From NCBI RefSeq assembly GCF_000309385.1, contig NZ_JH976537.1:3401256-3465255 (forward strand): a stretch of DNA of 64,000 nucleotides, in the 5' to 3' direction. Numbering within the stretch: position 1 is the first letter of the stretch; each line of letters opens with the position of its first letter. Positions 15,982 to 24,477 of this stretch are shown piece by piece. This DNA comes from Nodosilinea nodulosa PCC 7104. Lineage in GTDB: Bacteria > Cyanobacteriota > Cyanobacteriia > Phormidesmidales > Phormidesmidaceae. A model generated the notes under the pieces. That model was given only the letters and a program-made list of their open reading frames with translations, made no database searches and had not been told where the DNA came from. Made by a program: the position numbers and the translations under genes.

Positions 15982-16342
15982 AAGGAATAGGGTTTTTATG
16001 CCTTCTGGCCAGTCCTGGGGGCCGCTATTCTCGTTAGCCTGAGGGCGATACCGATCAGTATACGTAGGTCAGGCCTCATCGCCAAAACCACCGCCACTGA
16101 ACGCCGCCGAGAGCGCTGACGAGCCTGGAGCGCCAATAACGGCATCTAACAGCAGACCTCAACTAGCTCTGCCTGGGCAGTCATGCTTCAGCGGTTCTGC
16201 CGTTAATGCTAGGCGGCAGAGCAGCTGAAGCGCATTTTAGTGCTGAGCGATGGAGCGAGGGGCAACAACACAGCACTGGTTTAGCTATATTGTGAAAGAA
16301 TTATGAAAGATGAAAGAATTATGAAAAGACCAGGGCTAATGC
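15982..16342. promoter_or_regulatory. divergent regulatory region upstream of the Nramp gene
   Basis: The 361 bases hold no gene. A two-tier stem-loop spans 16185-16231: GCTTCAGC with GCTGAAGC outside and TCTGCCG with CGGCAGA inside. An 18-base tandem repeat, TGAAAGAATTATGAAA plus two bases, lies at 16293-16310 and 16311-16328, only 15 bases from the Nramp start. A repeat placed there could bind a regulator. I found no match to the manganese (yybP-ykoY) riboswitch core. Confidence 0.5.
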
Positions 16343-17701
16343 ATGGCTAATTTTGACTCTTCGCGATCGCGGCCCAGCCTGCCCGAGGTGTATCGCAGCA
16401 TTCCTATCCCCAACGGCAAGCCCTGGCGCAAGCTGCTGGCCTTTGCCGGGCCGGGGTACATGGTGGCGGTGGGCTACATGGACCCCGGCAACTGGGCGAC
16501 GGATTTAGCTGGCGGGGCTCAGTTTGGCTATACCCTGCTGAGCGTGGTGCTGCTGTCCAACCTGATGGCTGTGCTGCTGCAAGCCCTCTGCGTGCGGCTG
16601 GGGGTCGCCACCGGGCGCGATCTGGCCCAGGCCTGCCGCGACTACCTGCCACGGCGGGTGAGTTTTGGTCTGTGGGTGCTGTGCGAAATTGCGATCGCCG
16701 CCTGCGATCTGGCCGAGGTGCTGGGCAGCGCGATCGCCCTCCAGCTTCTGTTTCACGTTCCCCTGGCCCTGGGCGTCTGTCTGACTGCGGTGGACGTGCT
16801 GCTGATTTTGCTCTTGCAGCACCGCGGTTTTCGCTACCTGGAGGCGATCGTAGTCGCGCTGATCAGCACTATTGCCCTGTGCTTTGGGCTCGAAATTTTG
16901 TTCTCGCGGCCCGACTTTGCCCAAGTGGCCCAGGGGTTTGTGCCCCAGACGCAGATCGTCACCCATCCGGGCATGCTCTATATTGCGATCGGCATTTTGG
17001 GGGCGACGGTGATGCCCCATAACCTGTACCTGCATTCCGCCATTGTGCAGACCCGTCGCTGGCAGCCCACCGAACCCAAAAAGCGGGAGGCGATTCGGCT
17101 GGCCACCTGGGACTCGTCGATCGCGCTGATGCTGGCCCTGTTTATCAATGCCGCCATTTTGATCGTGGCCGCCGCCACCTTTCACACCTCGGGCCACCAG
17201 GGCGTGGCCGAAATTCAGGATGCCTACCATCTGCTGTCGCCTCTGCTGGGCAACAGCCTGGCCAGCGTATTGTTTGCGGTGGCGCTGCTGGCCTCGGGGC
17301 AAAACTCGACGCTGACGGGCACCCTGGCCGGTCAAATTGTCATGGAGGGCTTTCTGAACCTGCGGCTTAAGCCCTGGCTGCGGCGGCTGCTGACCCGGCT
17401 GCTGGCGATTGTTCCAGCCCTGGCCTGCATTCTCTGGTTTGGCGAACAGAGCACTACCGAACTGCTGGTGCTGAGCCAGGTGGTGCTGAGCATTCAGCTC
17501 TCCTTTGCCGTGATCCCGCTGGTGATGTTTACCAGCGATCGCCGCATCATGGGCCGCCTGGTCAACCCCCGCTGGCTGACTCGGTTGGCCTGGGCAGCCG
17601 CGATCGTAATCGTGGTGTTGAATGTCTGGCTGCTGGGGCAAACCTTTTTTGAAGTGACCCGCCAGGTTGCCACAGCGGCGCTGGGGTTACAAGCAGGCTA
17701 G
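16343..17701 (+). CDS. mntH: Nramp family divalent metal (Mn2+/Fe2+) transporter
   Basis: A 452-residue Nramp transporter with eleven or twelve membrane helices. The metal-site motif DPGN is at residues 47-50 and the second motif, [10 protein letters not shown], starts at M224. Both define H+-coupled manganese/iron importers of the inner membrane. The conserved [20 protein letters not shown] stretch is present between later helices. It appears complete. The tandem repeat and stem-loop just upstream may control it. The gene symbol follows the usual name for bacterial Nramp proteins; iron versus manganese preference cannot be read from sequence. Confidence 0.9.
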   Translation: MANFDSSRSRPSLPEVYRSIPIPNGKPWRKLLAFAGPGYMVAVGYMDPGNWATDLAGGAQFGYTLLSVVLLSNLMAVLLQALCVRLGVATGRDLAQACRDYLPRRVSFGLWVLCEIAIAACDLAEVLGSAIALQLLFHVPLALGVCLTAVDVLLILLLQHRGFRYLEAIVVALISTIALCFGLEILFSRPDFAQVAQGFVPQTQIVTHPGMLYIAIGILGATVMPHNLYLHSAIVQTRRWQPTEPKKREAIRLATWDSSIALMLALFINAAILIVAAATFHTSGHQGVAEIQDAYHLLSPLLGNSLASVLFAVALLASGQNSTLTGTLAGQIVMEGFLNLRLKPWLRRLLTRLLAIVPALACILWFGEQSTTELLVLSQVVLSIQLSFAVIPLVMFTSDRRIMGRLVNPRWLTRLAWAAAIVIVVLNVWLLGQTFFEVTRQVATAALGLQAG

Positions 17702-17737
17702 TTACCCCAAAGGATTGACTATGAACGCAGAAGCCCG

Positions 17738-18079
17738 CTAGAGATTCGGGCGATTGACTCGAATTAACTGGCCTGCCAGGCTGCCCGCCGCCAGAATAGC
17801 CGCATCTATCCGACTGGCTAACCGCTGACGATCCAGATCCTCTGTGCAGACAATGATGCCAGCATGATCAGGGCTTTGCCTATGGAGCCGAATAAAGTCA
17901 GCTCGGTTGACGGTCAAGACAGCCCTACTTTGGCTGGTGGCAAAGGCTAACACTTGCTCATCAGGGATACGCTGGTTGGCTTGCCCAGCCGCTTGAACCG
18001 TTAAAACATCATGGTTTAGGTCTTGCAGCAGATGGCTTACTTTTCTGGGAAACCCCTCATCGGCATAGAGTCGAGCCAT
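17738..18079 (-). CDS. DUF5615 PIN-like toxin
   Basis: A 113-residue PIN-like protein of the DUF5615 family, the usual toxin partner of DUF433 proteins and probably a ribonuclease. The N-terminal ARLYADEGFPRKVSHLL carries the first acidic pair, IPDEQVLAFATSQSRAVLTVNRADFIRL the second (DxDF-like), and GIIVCTEDLD follows. It lies 6 bases after the DUF433 gene on the same strand, the standard antitoxin-first order. Confidence 0.82.
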   Translation of the reverse strand: MARLYADEGFPRKVSHLLQDLNHDVLTVQAAGQANQRIPDEQVLAFATSQSRAVLTVNRADFIRLHRQSPDHAGIIVCTEDLDRQRLASRIDAAILAAGSLAGQLIRVNRPNL

Positions 18080-18085
18080 GTTTGA

Positions 18086-18412
18086 TTAAGCCGCTGCTTG
18101 TCGCTGAATGGCCCCCTCAATCTCCTCAGGATTTGCGCTGGCGTAAAGCCAGGCGTTGGCTAAATCGGCAGCGGTCAAATCAGGATAGTCTTCTAGCAAA
18201 TACGTTTCTGTCGCTCCCTGCCGCCGCAAGCTCACGAGTAACCATACGGGGATGCGAGTTTGACGAATGCAGGCATCGCCCCCCATCACGTTAGGTGTTT
18301 TTTCGATGCCTACCCAGGTACCGCTAAGACTGGCCACTAGCATCTGAATCGCCTGGGCCTTTTCCTGGGAAGACAAGGCCATCAGCTGGGATTGGAGCTG
18401 CTCAAGAGTCAT
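18086..18412 (-). CDS. DUF433 antitoxin
   Basis: A 108-residue protein with a C-terminal DUF433 domain: TPNVMGGDACIRQTRIPVWLLVSLRRQGATETYLLEDYPDLTAADLANAWLYA, a winged-helix-like DNA-binding region common in cyanobacterial antitoxins. The N-terminal 30 residues (LEQLQSQLMALSSQEKAQAIQML) form a predicted helical coiled segment. It is expected to neutralise the PIN-like toxin encoded next to it and to repress the operon. Confidence 0.85.
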   Translation of the reverse strand: MTLEQLQSQLMALSSQEKAQAIQMLVASLSGTWVGIEKTPNVMGGDACIRQTRIPVWLLVSLRRQGATETYLLEDYPDLTAADLANAWLYASANPEEIEGAIQRQAAA

Positions 18413-18555
18413 CGCTAAATTTGCTCCCCTCTATTGAGACGAGTACTCACGCTATTAACTATAGCGATGGCCAGTGCTGGTAGGGTAATGGCCCTGGCCT
18501 TAGAGAAAACCTGCGGCGGCTCGAACCCCGGTACAGAAACCCGGTTTCTCCTCGC

Positions 18556-19575
18556 TTAGTCGCCTTGCTCAACCACATCATCGGCGAATTCAGGCTCCCT
18601 CCCCCGGGGCAGCACGTTGAACCGCTGACGTACATCCACCAGCGGGTCGGCGAAGTAATCCCACGGATTCATATCCGTCAGCAGATCGGTATTGACGTGG
18701 GTGCCGTGCTCTATGCCCGCAAAGATGTACTCAGGGTCCAGCAGGTTCTTTTCGCCCGGAATGTAGGGTGATGTGCCAATGCCCAGCTCAAACTCGGCCA
18801 TTACAAACATCAGAACGTCGAAAGGATCGAGCTTTTCAAAGCCAGCCTGAAAGCCGACCACGCCCCCTTCTTCCTTTGCGGTTGTCCCGTAGCCGCCCAG
18901 GACGTGGCAGCAGTCGTGGAGCATAGCTGGCGGGGGTGGTCCACCTACCTCGCCGGGGAAGTTAAAGCCATTGCGAAGAATAAAGTCGGCATAGGCCCGG
19001 CCAAAACTGCCTTCTGGGTACTCTGCTAGAGCCCGGTAGCGGCTGGCCATGGCCTTGTCTTCTTGGCCAAGCAAGACTTTTGCTATGGCCAATGCGCCGG
19101 GGAGACCTTCCTGGCGCAGGGTAGTTTTAACGGCTGCCCCCAGGAAGCTGCGGCGGGCAATATCGAGCCGCAGCAGCATGAGCCGTTTTCCCATGGTTCT
19201 GCGGTAGGTGGCCACGGGGGCATCGTCTACGCCAAAAGCCCGAGCCGTATCGCTGAGCAGCCTGAGGTGATCGGCGGAGGGGTCGCCATCGAACATTGCG
19301 ATCAGCGTCATGCCGCGCAAAATTCGCTCCCGCCATTGGGGATCGCTGTCAATGGCGATTAGCCGCCGGGCCAGCTCCTGGGGCGGCAGGGGCTCCAGAC
19401 TCTCCAGGTCGAGATCGATGTGGAGCAGGTGATCGCGCACGCCGGTCATGGCGGCCATCGTCTTGGCGGAGGGAGTTCCGTGCAGGCTTGCCATGGCCTT
19501 CAGGCCAGCCAGCCCGACCCGGCCAAGGGCCTCCCGCTCCGCATCGGGAAGGTTGATTTGTAGTCTGGAAACCAT
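18556..19575 (-). CDS. uncharacterised protein with Coq4-like HDxxH-x11-E motif
   Basis: A 339-residue soluble protein. The C-terminal half contains LHDCCHVLGGYGTTAKEEG: H220, D221, H224 and E236 match the HDxxH-x11-E zinc-site motif of Coq4-family proteins, which act in ubiquinone synthesis. The N-terminal half (about residues 15-140) is helical, with GMTLIAMFDGDPSADHLRLLSDTARAFGVDD, reminiscent of TerB-like domains. The combination is inferred; I do not recognise a named family and cannot give a reaction. No signal peptide or membrane segment is seen. A strong palindrome at 19613-19627 lies 38 bases upstream of the start, suggesting repressor control. It is not obviously in an operon. Confidence 0.75.
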   Translation of the reverse strand: MVSRLQINLPDAEREALGRVGLAGLKAMASLHGTPSAKTMAAMTGVRDHLLHIDLDLESLEPLPPQELARRLIAIDSDPQWRERILRGMTLIAMFDGDPSADHLRLLSDTARAFGVDDAPVATYRRTMGKRLMLLRLDIARRSFLGAAVKTTLRQEGLPGALAIAKVLLGQEDKAMASRYRALAEYPEGSFGRAYADFILRNGFNFPGEVGGPPPPAMLHDCCHVLGGYGTTAKEEGGVVGFQAGFEKLDPFDVLMFVMAEFELGIGTSPYIPGEKNLLDPEYIFAGIEHGTHVNTDLLTDMNPWDYFADPLVDVRQRFNVLPRGREPEFADDVVEQGD

Positions 19576-19612
19576 AGTAGAAACCCAAACGCTCTATCTG
19601 TCTACAGGCTAA

Positions 19613-19627
19613 ACTAAACCGTTTAGT
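19613..19627. promoter_or_regulatory. operator-like palindrome ACTAAAC-C-GTTTAGT
   Basis: Perfect 7-base arms around a single central base. CTAAAC/GTTTAG palindromes are typical operators of TetR-family repressors. On the minus strand TATACT (19625-19630), a good -10 candidate, overlaps one arm, so a bound repressor would block the promoter of the gene starting at 19575. No TetR gene is seen in the window. Confidence 0.5.
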
Positions 19628-19994
19628 ATAGCAAGTCCGGAGGCGCAAAATGGCTAATATCGGTTCTCCAAAAGCCGGATTGGCGGCGGCGATCGCCGCG
19701 AGGCAGCGCACCGGGCCAGTGCGCCTGCGGGTTGAGGATCGGCTCTGCTTATGACCTCGGGTAGATGTCCCCAGGGGCTCACTACCTAAGCTAAAGGTAC
19801 AGGTCCATTGAGCTAGGCCATCCAGGGCCATGCATAGCGCCGGTCGGCGACCTCAGACACCCATTCAACCCTGACCATATCTAGCTGCGTTGGCACGATT
19901 TTGGCCCGCCAGAGTTGCAAAGGTGCCGCCTGCGGGGCGGGTTGGCGACGCTCAGGCTCCGACCGTGGCTCAATCCTGACGGTTGGTTGAAACA
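19628..19994. other. intergenic region with a doubtful 34-codon ORF
   Basis: A plus-strand ATG at 19650 opens a 34-residue frame (MANIGSPKAG..) ending at 19754. It has no recognisable motif and may be the start of a lost gene that was divergently transcribed across the palindrome. The rest holds nothing I can identify. Confidence 0.35.
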
Positions 19995-21239
19995 GTGAGT
20001 CCCAATTTGACCGAAATTAATCTGGCTTTACTCACCCTCAGCGCCCTGGTGCTGCTGATGGGCATTTTCTCTAATCCCATGCGGGCTAGGCTCTGGCTGT
20101 CTGAGCCGCTGATTGCTCTGGCGGTGGGAGTTTTGCTCAGTCCGGCGGTCACCGACTGGATTCGGCTGTCTGACTTTGGCGATCCGTTCGTGATTCTGCA
20201 AGAGACGGCCCGACTCACCCTGGCGATTCAGATTATGGGCATTGCTCTGCGCTTGCCCAGGGGTTACCCGTTTCAGCACTGGCGACCCCTGGTGGTGCTA
20301 TTGGGGGTGGCAATGCCGCTGATGGCGTTGGTCAGCGGTCTGCTGGTCTGCTGGATTTTGGGGCTGCCCTTTTGGGTGGGAATGCTGATCGGCGCGATCG
20401 CCGCCCCTACCGACCCTGTGGTCGCCACTGCCATTGTCACCGGCCCGCTGGCCCAGCGCCTGCTGCCCAACCAGATTCGCCATACGATCTCGGTCGAATC
20501 GGGAGCCAACGACGGATTGGCCTATCCCCTGGTGCTGCTGCCGATTTTGCTGCTCAACCAACCATCCCACCAGGCCCTGTGGCACTGGCTGACCAGAACC
20601 ATTTTGTGGGAAGTAGGCGGGGCGATTGTGTTGGGGGCGCTAATTGGCTATGGTGCCGGGCGACTGGCCCACTGGGCCGAGGCGCACAACACCACCCACA
20701 ATCGATCGTTCTTTTCGTTTACGGTGGCGCTGGCGGTCCTGGTCTTGGCGGCGGTAAAGCTGCTCCATAGCGACGGCATTCTGGCGGTGTTCGTGGCGGG
20801 GCTGGTGCTCAACCTGATGGTGGGCAACGATCCAATCCACGAGGAGTATGACGTGCAGCAGGCGATCGAACTTCTGTTTGCCCTGCTGGTGTTTTTACTG
20901 CTGGGGCTGGCGATTCCCTGGCGGCAGTGGGTTGAGCTAGGCTGGCCCGGATTGCTGCTGGGGCTGGCAATTTTGGCGCTGCGGCGGTTGCCTGTCCTGC
21001 TGCTGCTGAAGCGGTGGGTCAAACCCCTGCACAGCTGGGACGATGCTTTCTTTATGGGCTGGTTTGGCCCGATTGGGGTGGCGGCGCTGTTTTACGCCAT
21101 GGTGGCCCTGGAGCGCACCCATTTGCAGTCGGTTTGGGTTGTGACCAGTCTGCTGATCTGCGCCTCCGTCGTGGCCTTTGGCTTCACCGATACCCCCCTG
21201 ACCAAGCGCTATGGCCACCATAAGCAGGGGCAGCTCTAG
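19995..21239 (+). CDS. CPA1-type Na+(K+)/H+ antiporter
   Basis: A cation:proton antiporter of about 414 residues with twelve or so membrane helices. The core motifs are APTDPVVATAIVTGPLAQ (TDP on the crossover helix) and SVESGANDGLAYP, the ND pair typical of CPA1/NhaP-like proteins. A conserved ending GWFGPIGVAALFYAMVAL follows. It probably moves Na+ or K+ out against H+. The start is uncertain: GTG at 19995 and TTG at 19983 are in frame and neither has a clear ribosome binding site. There is no cytosolic C-terminal regulatory domain. Confidence 0.87.
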   Translation: MSPNLTEINLALLTLSALVLLMGIFSNPMRARLWLSEPLIALAVGVLLSPAVTDWIRLSDFGDPFVILQETARLTLAIQIMGIALRLPRGYPFQHWRPLVVLLGVAMPLMALVSGLLVCWILGLPFWVGMLIGAIAAPTDPVVATAIVTGPLAQRLLPNQIRHTISVESGANDGLAYPLVLLPILLLNQPSHQALWHWLTRTILWEVGGAIVLGALIGYGAGRLAHWAEAHNTTHNRSFFSFTVALAVLVLAAVKLLHSDGILAVFVAGLVLNLMVGNDPIHEEYDVQQAIELLFALLVFLLLGLAIPWRQWVELGWPGLLLGLAILALRRLPVLLLLKRWVKPLHSWDDAFFMGWFGPIGVAALFYAMVALERTHLQSVWVVTSLLICASVVAFGFTDTPLTKRYGHHKQGQL

Positions 21240-21283
21240 CTGACGGCGGCTGTGACAGTCCGTGGGCAGACCGGGGCCAATCG

Positions 21284-22009
21284 CTATGGAGGGGGGGCTT
21301 TGATCAAATTGGGCTTAATCAGCAGGGAGACGCCTACGGCCCAGGCGATCGACGCGGTCCAGCCGGCCAAAATGTCGCTGGGGTAGTGCACGCCCAGGTA
21401 GAGCCGGGTCCAGCCGATCGCCAGCACGAAGATGCCGCCCAGGGTGGCCACCAGCCAGTTCCAGCGGTTGCCCCAGAGCAAAATCACCAGGGCGACGACA
21501 AAGGTCATACTCGACATGGCGTGGCCGCTGGGAAAGCCATAGTCTAGCTCCGGGGCAGGCGAGACCCACAGGGTGGGGCGGACCCGCTGCAGCATCAGTT
21601 TGGCGGCAATGTTGATGATCGCCGCCCCAATTGTAGTGGTGAGAAAGTAGGCCAGCGATCGCCAGTAGCGCTGCCGCCACAAAATCAGCGTAACGATGAT
21701 CGACGCTGGCACCACGCCCCAGAAGACGCCAAACTGCGTCAGGGTAATGGCCACGGTGTCTAGCTGCGGGGAAGCGGTCGAGTGAATGGCCAGCAGGATC
21801 GGCTCATCCCACGGAAATCCCCCCTCCTTTTCCCAGATTTCTTCCGCCAGTTCTCCAAAAACTTTCAGTGGTACAAAAACTCCCAGCAGCAGCAGCAGCA
21901 GCGATCGATAGTGGAGAACTAGAAGCTTTTTGAGATAGACGATGAACGATATTAGTTTTCTTTGAAGAGTTGCGAATTGCATTGATTTAGAACCGTTACT
22001 TTCAGCCAT
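21284..22009 (-). CDS. PAP2-family membrane phosphatase
   Basis: A 241-residue membrane protein with the three PAP2 motifs: KLMLQRVRP (Kx6RP), PSGHAMSS (PSGH) and TRLYLGVHYPSDILAG (Rx5Hx3D). Six helices are predicted, with the active site at the membrane surface. Enzymes of this type dephosphorylate undecaprenyl pyrophosphate, phosphatidic acid or similar lipids. The N-terminal 40 residues are hydrophilic and basic. It converges with the antiporter gene. Confidence 0.9.
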   Translation of the reverse strand: MAESNGSKSMQFATLQRKLISFIVYLKKLLVLHYRSLLLLLLGVFVPLKVFGELAEEIWEKEGGFPWDEPILLAIHSTASPQLDTVAITLTQFGVFWGVVPASIIVTLILWRQRYWRSLAYFLTTTIGAAIINIAAKLMLQRVRPTLWVSPAPELDYGFPSGHAMSSMTFVVALVILLWGNRWNWLVATLGGIFVLAIGWTRLYLGVHYPSDILAGWTASIAWAVGVSLLIKPNLIKAPPP

Positions 22010-23030
22010 CTCGGAGGGAATTTTGATCCTGCTGAATTATTTCAAAAGCCTAAGCAGCACAGCATTTCACGTCCAAAATATATGCTGAAAATATTTTAAG
22101 GCAAATAAATGACTCGATGGAAGCGATCGCCAAAAGATTAATTTTTGTGACAAGGCAGACGTCCCCAAACGTCCTTGGCCGTCAATTTTGTCACAGAATG
22201 CTGTATTTTTCTCCATTTGAGCCACCTTTAAATACATCTTAGCTAGGTTAGCTGCAAGCCCCCTGCATCGCCCCATTACATCAGCAGATCCTAAGAAAGA
22301 TTCCAAGAAGAGAGTCTAAAAGATAGTCCCAAAACGATTCTAGCAAACGTCCCCTGAGCGGAGTCGTTGACGCAGTAACGGTTTTGTTGGGTTTCGCTAA
22401 CGCCAGCTCAACCTGCGACGGCATGAGAGTTTCAAGGGTTTTGTCAGTCCACCAGGTTCTAGGGACAGTTCTAGGGACGCTTACGATCCCAGGGAGCATG
22501 GGCATCCAACTGTATATAACCATTCAGCTTCTAAAAACACCTGCTCACTGGCAATGATAGAGATAACCCTTCCGGAATAGTGCTTATTTCACTGTATTTT
22601 CATTTTTTCTTTGAGTACTCTAACCGCCGATTCTCTGGGGATTCTCGCTATGGATAGAGTCTATATTTTTCGATTCGATCCACAATTAATTTATCTGGAA
22701 ATATGTTTGGAATGATGGTGTAACGGGTTTCACTCGGGTGAAATTCATTGCGATGATATTCCCCGCCCCCTTATCAAGGGGATACAGCTTAAAACTTAGA
22801 CCGCTAGATCTTAGGAGGGCTATACCCCAGCTGTGGTGTATCTCACTCTACTGAGAAACGCTGTGTCTTTTGTGGCGCAAGCAGCACTTCTACTTTGGCT
22901 AAGGGATGTCATTTTCTTGAGGAAAATCGTTTAATCGGGGCGGCCTGCTTATTTTCCGGGCAACTCATTAGCCAGCTTCATTAGCCAGCTAACTAATAGC
23001 TAAATTGCGTTTGATTCAGAGACTTATCCT
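22010..23030. other. 1-kb intergenic region
   Basis: No convincing gene; the region is AT-richer than its flanks. It contains inverted TGTGACAA (22146-22153) and TTGTCACA (22188-22195) with two ACGTCC copies between them, an isolated GTTGGGTTTCGC repeat arm near 22386 and a GTTCTAGGGAC tandem near 22456. One or more promoters for the downstream DUF4396 gene must lie at its right end. Confidence 0.5.
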
Positions 23031-23729
23031 ATGCCTATCTGGCTGCACGACCTCGCTATTTTTTCCCTGATTGCCGCTGGCATTTGCGCGGTCATCATCG
23101 CTGCTGACGTGTTTTTTCGCCGCTCCCAAAACATGTGGATTATGAATTGGGTTTGGATTATCACAGCGCTTTGGTCTGGTCCCCTTGGGCTGTATGCTTA
23201 CTACTCCGTGGGGCAGTTAAGCAGCAAGCGGCGGGTTCAGCGGGCCAAAGAGCGAGGCGAAGCGCCGCCCAACCAGAAAAAGCCCTTCTGGCAGAGCGTT
23301 GCCATTGGCGCGTTTCACTGCGGCAGCGGCTGCACCCTGGCGGATATTTGCGCCGAGTGGTTTGTCTTTTTTGTGCCGATTGTTATCTTTGGTAGCCACA
23401 TTTTTGGCGCCTGGACGATCGATTACGTCGTGGCGTTTACCTTTGGCATCGTATTTCAGTATTTCACCATTAAACCGATGAAGGGGCTGTCGGCGGGGGA
23501 AGGGCTGAGGGCTGCCGTCAAGGCTGACACTCTCTCGCTGACGGCGTGGCAGGTGGGCATGTATGGCTGGATGGCGATCGCCCTTTTTCTGCTGTTCACG
23601 CCGGAGACCCTGAAGCCAACCACCCCGGTGTTCTGGTTCATGATGCAGCTGGGCATGGTGGCTGGCTTCCTCACCAGCTACCCGGTGAACTGGTGGCTGC
23701 TGCGCCAAAAAATCAAAGAGGTCATGTGA
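23031..23729 (+). CDS. DUF4396 membrane protein
   Basis: A 232-residue protein with about six membrane helices. The DUF4396 hallmark FHCGSGCTLADICAEW lies near residues 96-111, containing a His and paired Cys that could bind metal or heme, though this is not shown. WVWIITALWSGPLGLYAYY and SYPVNWWLLRQKIKEVM also match the family. The function is unknown. The next gene, ZIP-like, follows after 120 bases and may share its transcript, a pairing that would suit a metal-handling role but is only inference. Confidence 0.85.
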   Translation: MPIWLHDLAIFSLIAAGICAVIIAADVFFRRSQNMWIMNWVWIITALWSGPLGLYAYYSVGQLSSKRRVQRAKERGEAPPNQKKPFWQSVAIGAFHCGSGCTLADICAEWFVFFVPIVIFGSHIFGAWTIDYVVAFTFGIVFQYFTIKPMKGLSAGEGLRAAVKADTLSLTAWQVGMYGWMAIALFLLFTPETLKPTTPVFWFMMQLGMVAGFLTSYPVNWWLLRQKIKEVM

Positions 23730-23849
23730 CGCGGGGTCGGGAAGGTCTGCAAGCGGTGGGCCACACCCAAGTGGACCACACACCAATGGCTCACACGCAA
23801 TCCGAGTTGTTCTGAGCAAACTGTTCCGTGTTGTAGGAGAAAAACCGAG

Positions 23850-24305
23850 ATGCCGCTAGGACTACAGGCCGGATTATGGGGGCTCCTGGGTGGATCGGCC
23901 CTGCTGCTGGGGGCAGTGCTCGGCTACTACACCAAGATTTCCCGTCGCATCATTGCCGGCATTATGGCCTTTGGTGCCGGAGTGCTGATTTCCGCCCTCG
24001 CCTTCGAGCTGATGGATGACGCCTACCAGCGAGACGGTTTTGACTCAACCGCTATCGGTTTTTTGTCAGGCGCCGCGATCTATACCCTGGCCTCTGGAGC
24101 CTCGGCCCTGGTGGGCTATGGCCTCTTCAGCCAGTTTTCTGCCGAAGTGATTGCCGCCACCCTGGCGATCGCAGCCGGTGCCATTTTGGCGATGATCTCC
24201 GACACGATGATGCCGGAAGCCTTTGAGCAGGCTCATGATTTTGCCGGGCTAGTCACGGTTTGCGGCTTTCTGAAGGCCTTTGTGTTGAGCGAACTGGGAG
24301 GGTAG
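23850..24305 (+). CDS. ZIP-like metal transporter, internally shortened
   Basis: A 151-residue membrane protein. The N-terminal part (WGLLGGSALLLGAVLGYYTKISRRIIAGIMAFGAGVLISALAFELMDDAY) and the C-terminal part (FSAEVIAATLAIAAGAILAMISDTMMPEAFEQAHDFAGLVTVCGFLKAFVLSEL) resemble the two ends of ZIP-family transporters of about 240 residues. The middle, which in full-length members carries the metal-site helices with PE(G/S) motifs, is missing. The joint falls near residues 77-85 (AAIYTLASGAS), in frame and without a stop. It is probably a non-functional or re-purposed product of an in-frame deletion. The start is preceded by TAGGAG. Confidence 0.7.
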   Translation: MPLGLQAGLWGLLGGSALLLGAVLGYYTKISRRIIAGIMAFGAGVLISALAFELMDDAYQRDGFDSTAIGFLSGAAIYTLASGASALVGYGLFSQFSAEVIAATLAIAAGAILAMISDTMMPEAFEQAHDFAGLVTVCGFLKAFVLSELGG

Positions 24306-24477
24306 GGGGAAGCAGGGGGGTGGGGAGGATGGAGAAGACGCGTGGACGCGAAAAGGAAGCAAGAGCGCAGATAAAACTGTTATCCCCTCACCTTACCCTC
24401 CAGAAAGCCGCTCCCCTACTCCCCTGCCCCCCTACTCCCCTACCCCCCTAAATGTTGAACGTAAAAAGGAACCAACC
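24306..24477. repeat. low-complexity C-rich intergenic tract
   Basis: G-rich then C-rich sequence with repeated CCCCTACTCCCCTG(C) units. Similar tracts occur at about 6360-6420, 29475-29500, 32125-32170 and 63665-63700. They are typical spacer sequence in filamentous cyanobacteria, and no function is apparent. Confidence 0.6.

Noticed and set aside
15982-16342. A manganese riboswitch in front of the Nramp gene
   Set aside because: The conserved yybP-ykoY loop sequences are absent; only a two-tier stem-loop is visible.
16505-17641. A 378-residue minus-strand open frame across the Nramp gene
   Set aside because: Antisense shadow: Gln/His/Arg-rich composition and no motifs, while the plus strand carries complete Nramp motifs.
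18505-18550. A tRNA-like GGCTCGAACCCCGG sequence
   Set aside because: It resembles a T-arm, but no acceptor stem, anticodon arm or D-arm can be formed around it.
22281-22523. A minus-strand 80-codon frame in the 1-kb gap
   Set aside because: No motif, no ribosome binding site, and it overlaps a repeat arm; judged non-coding.
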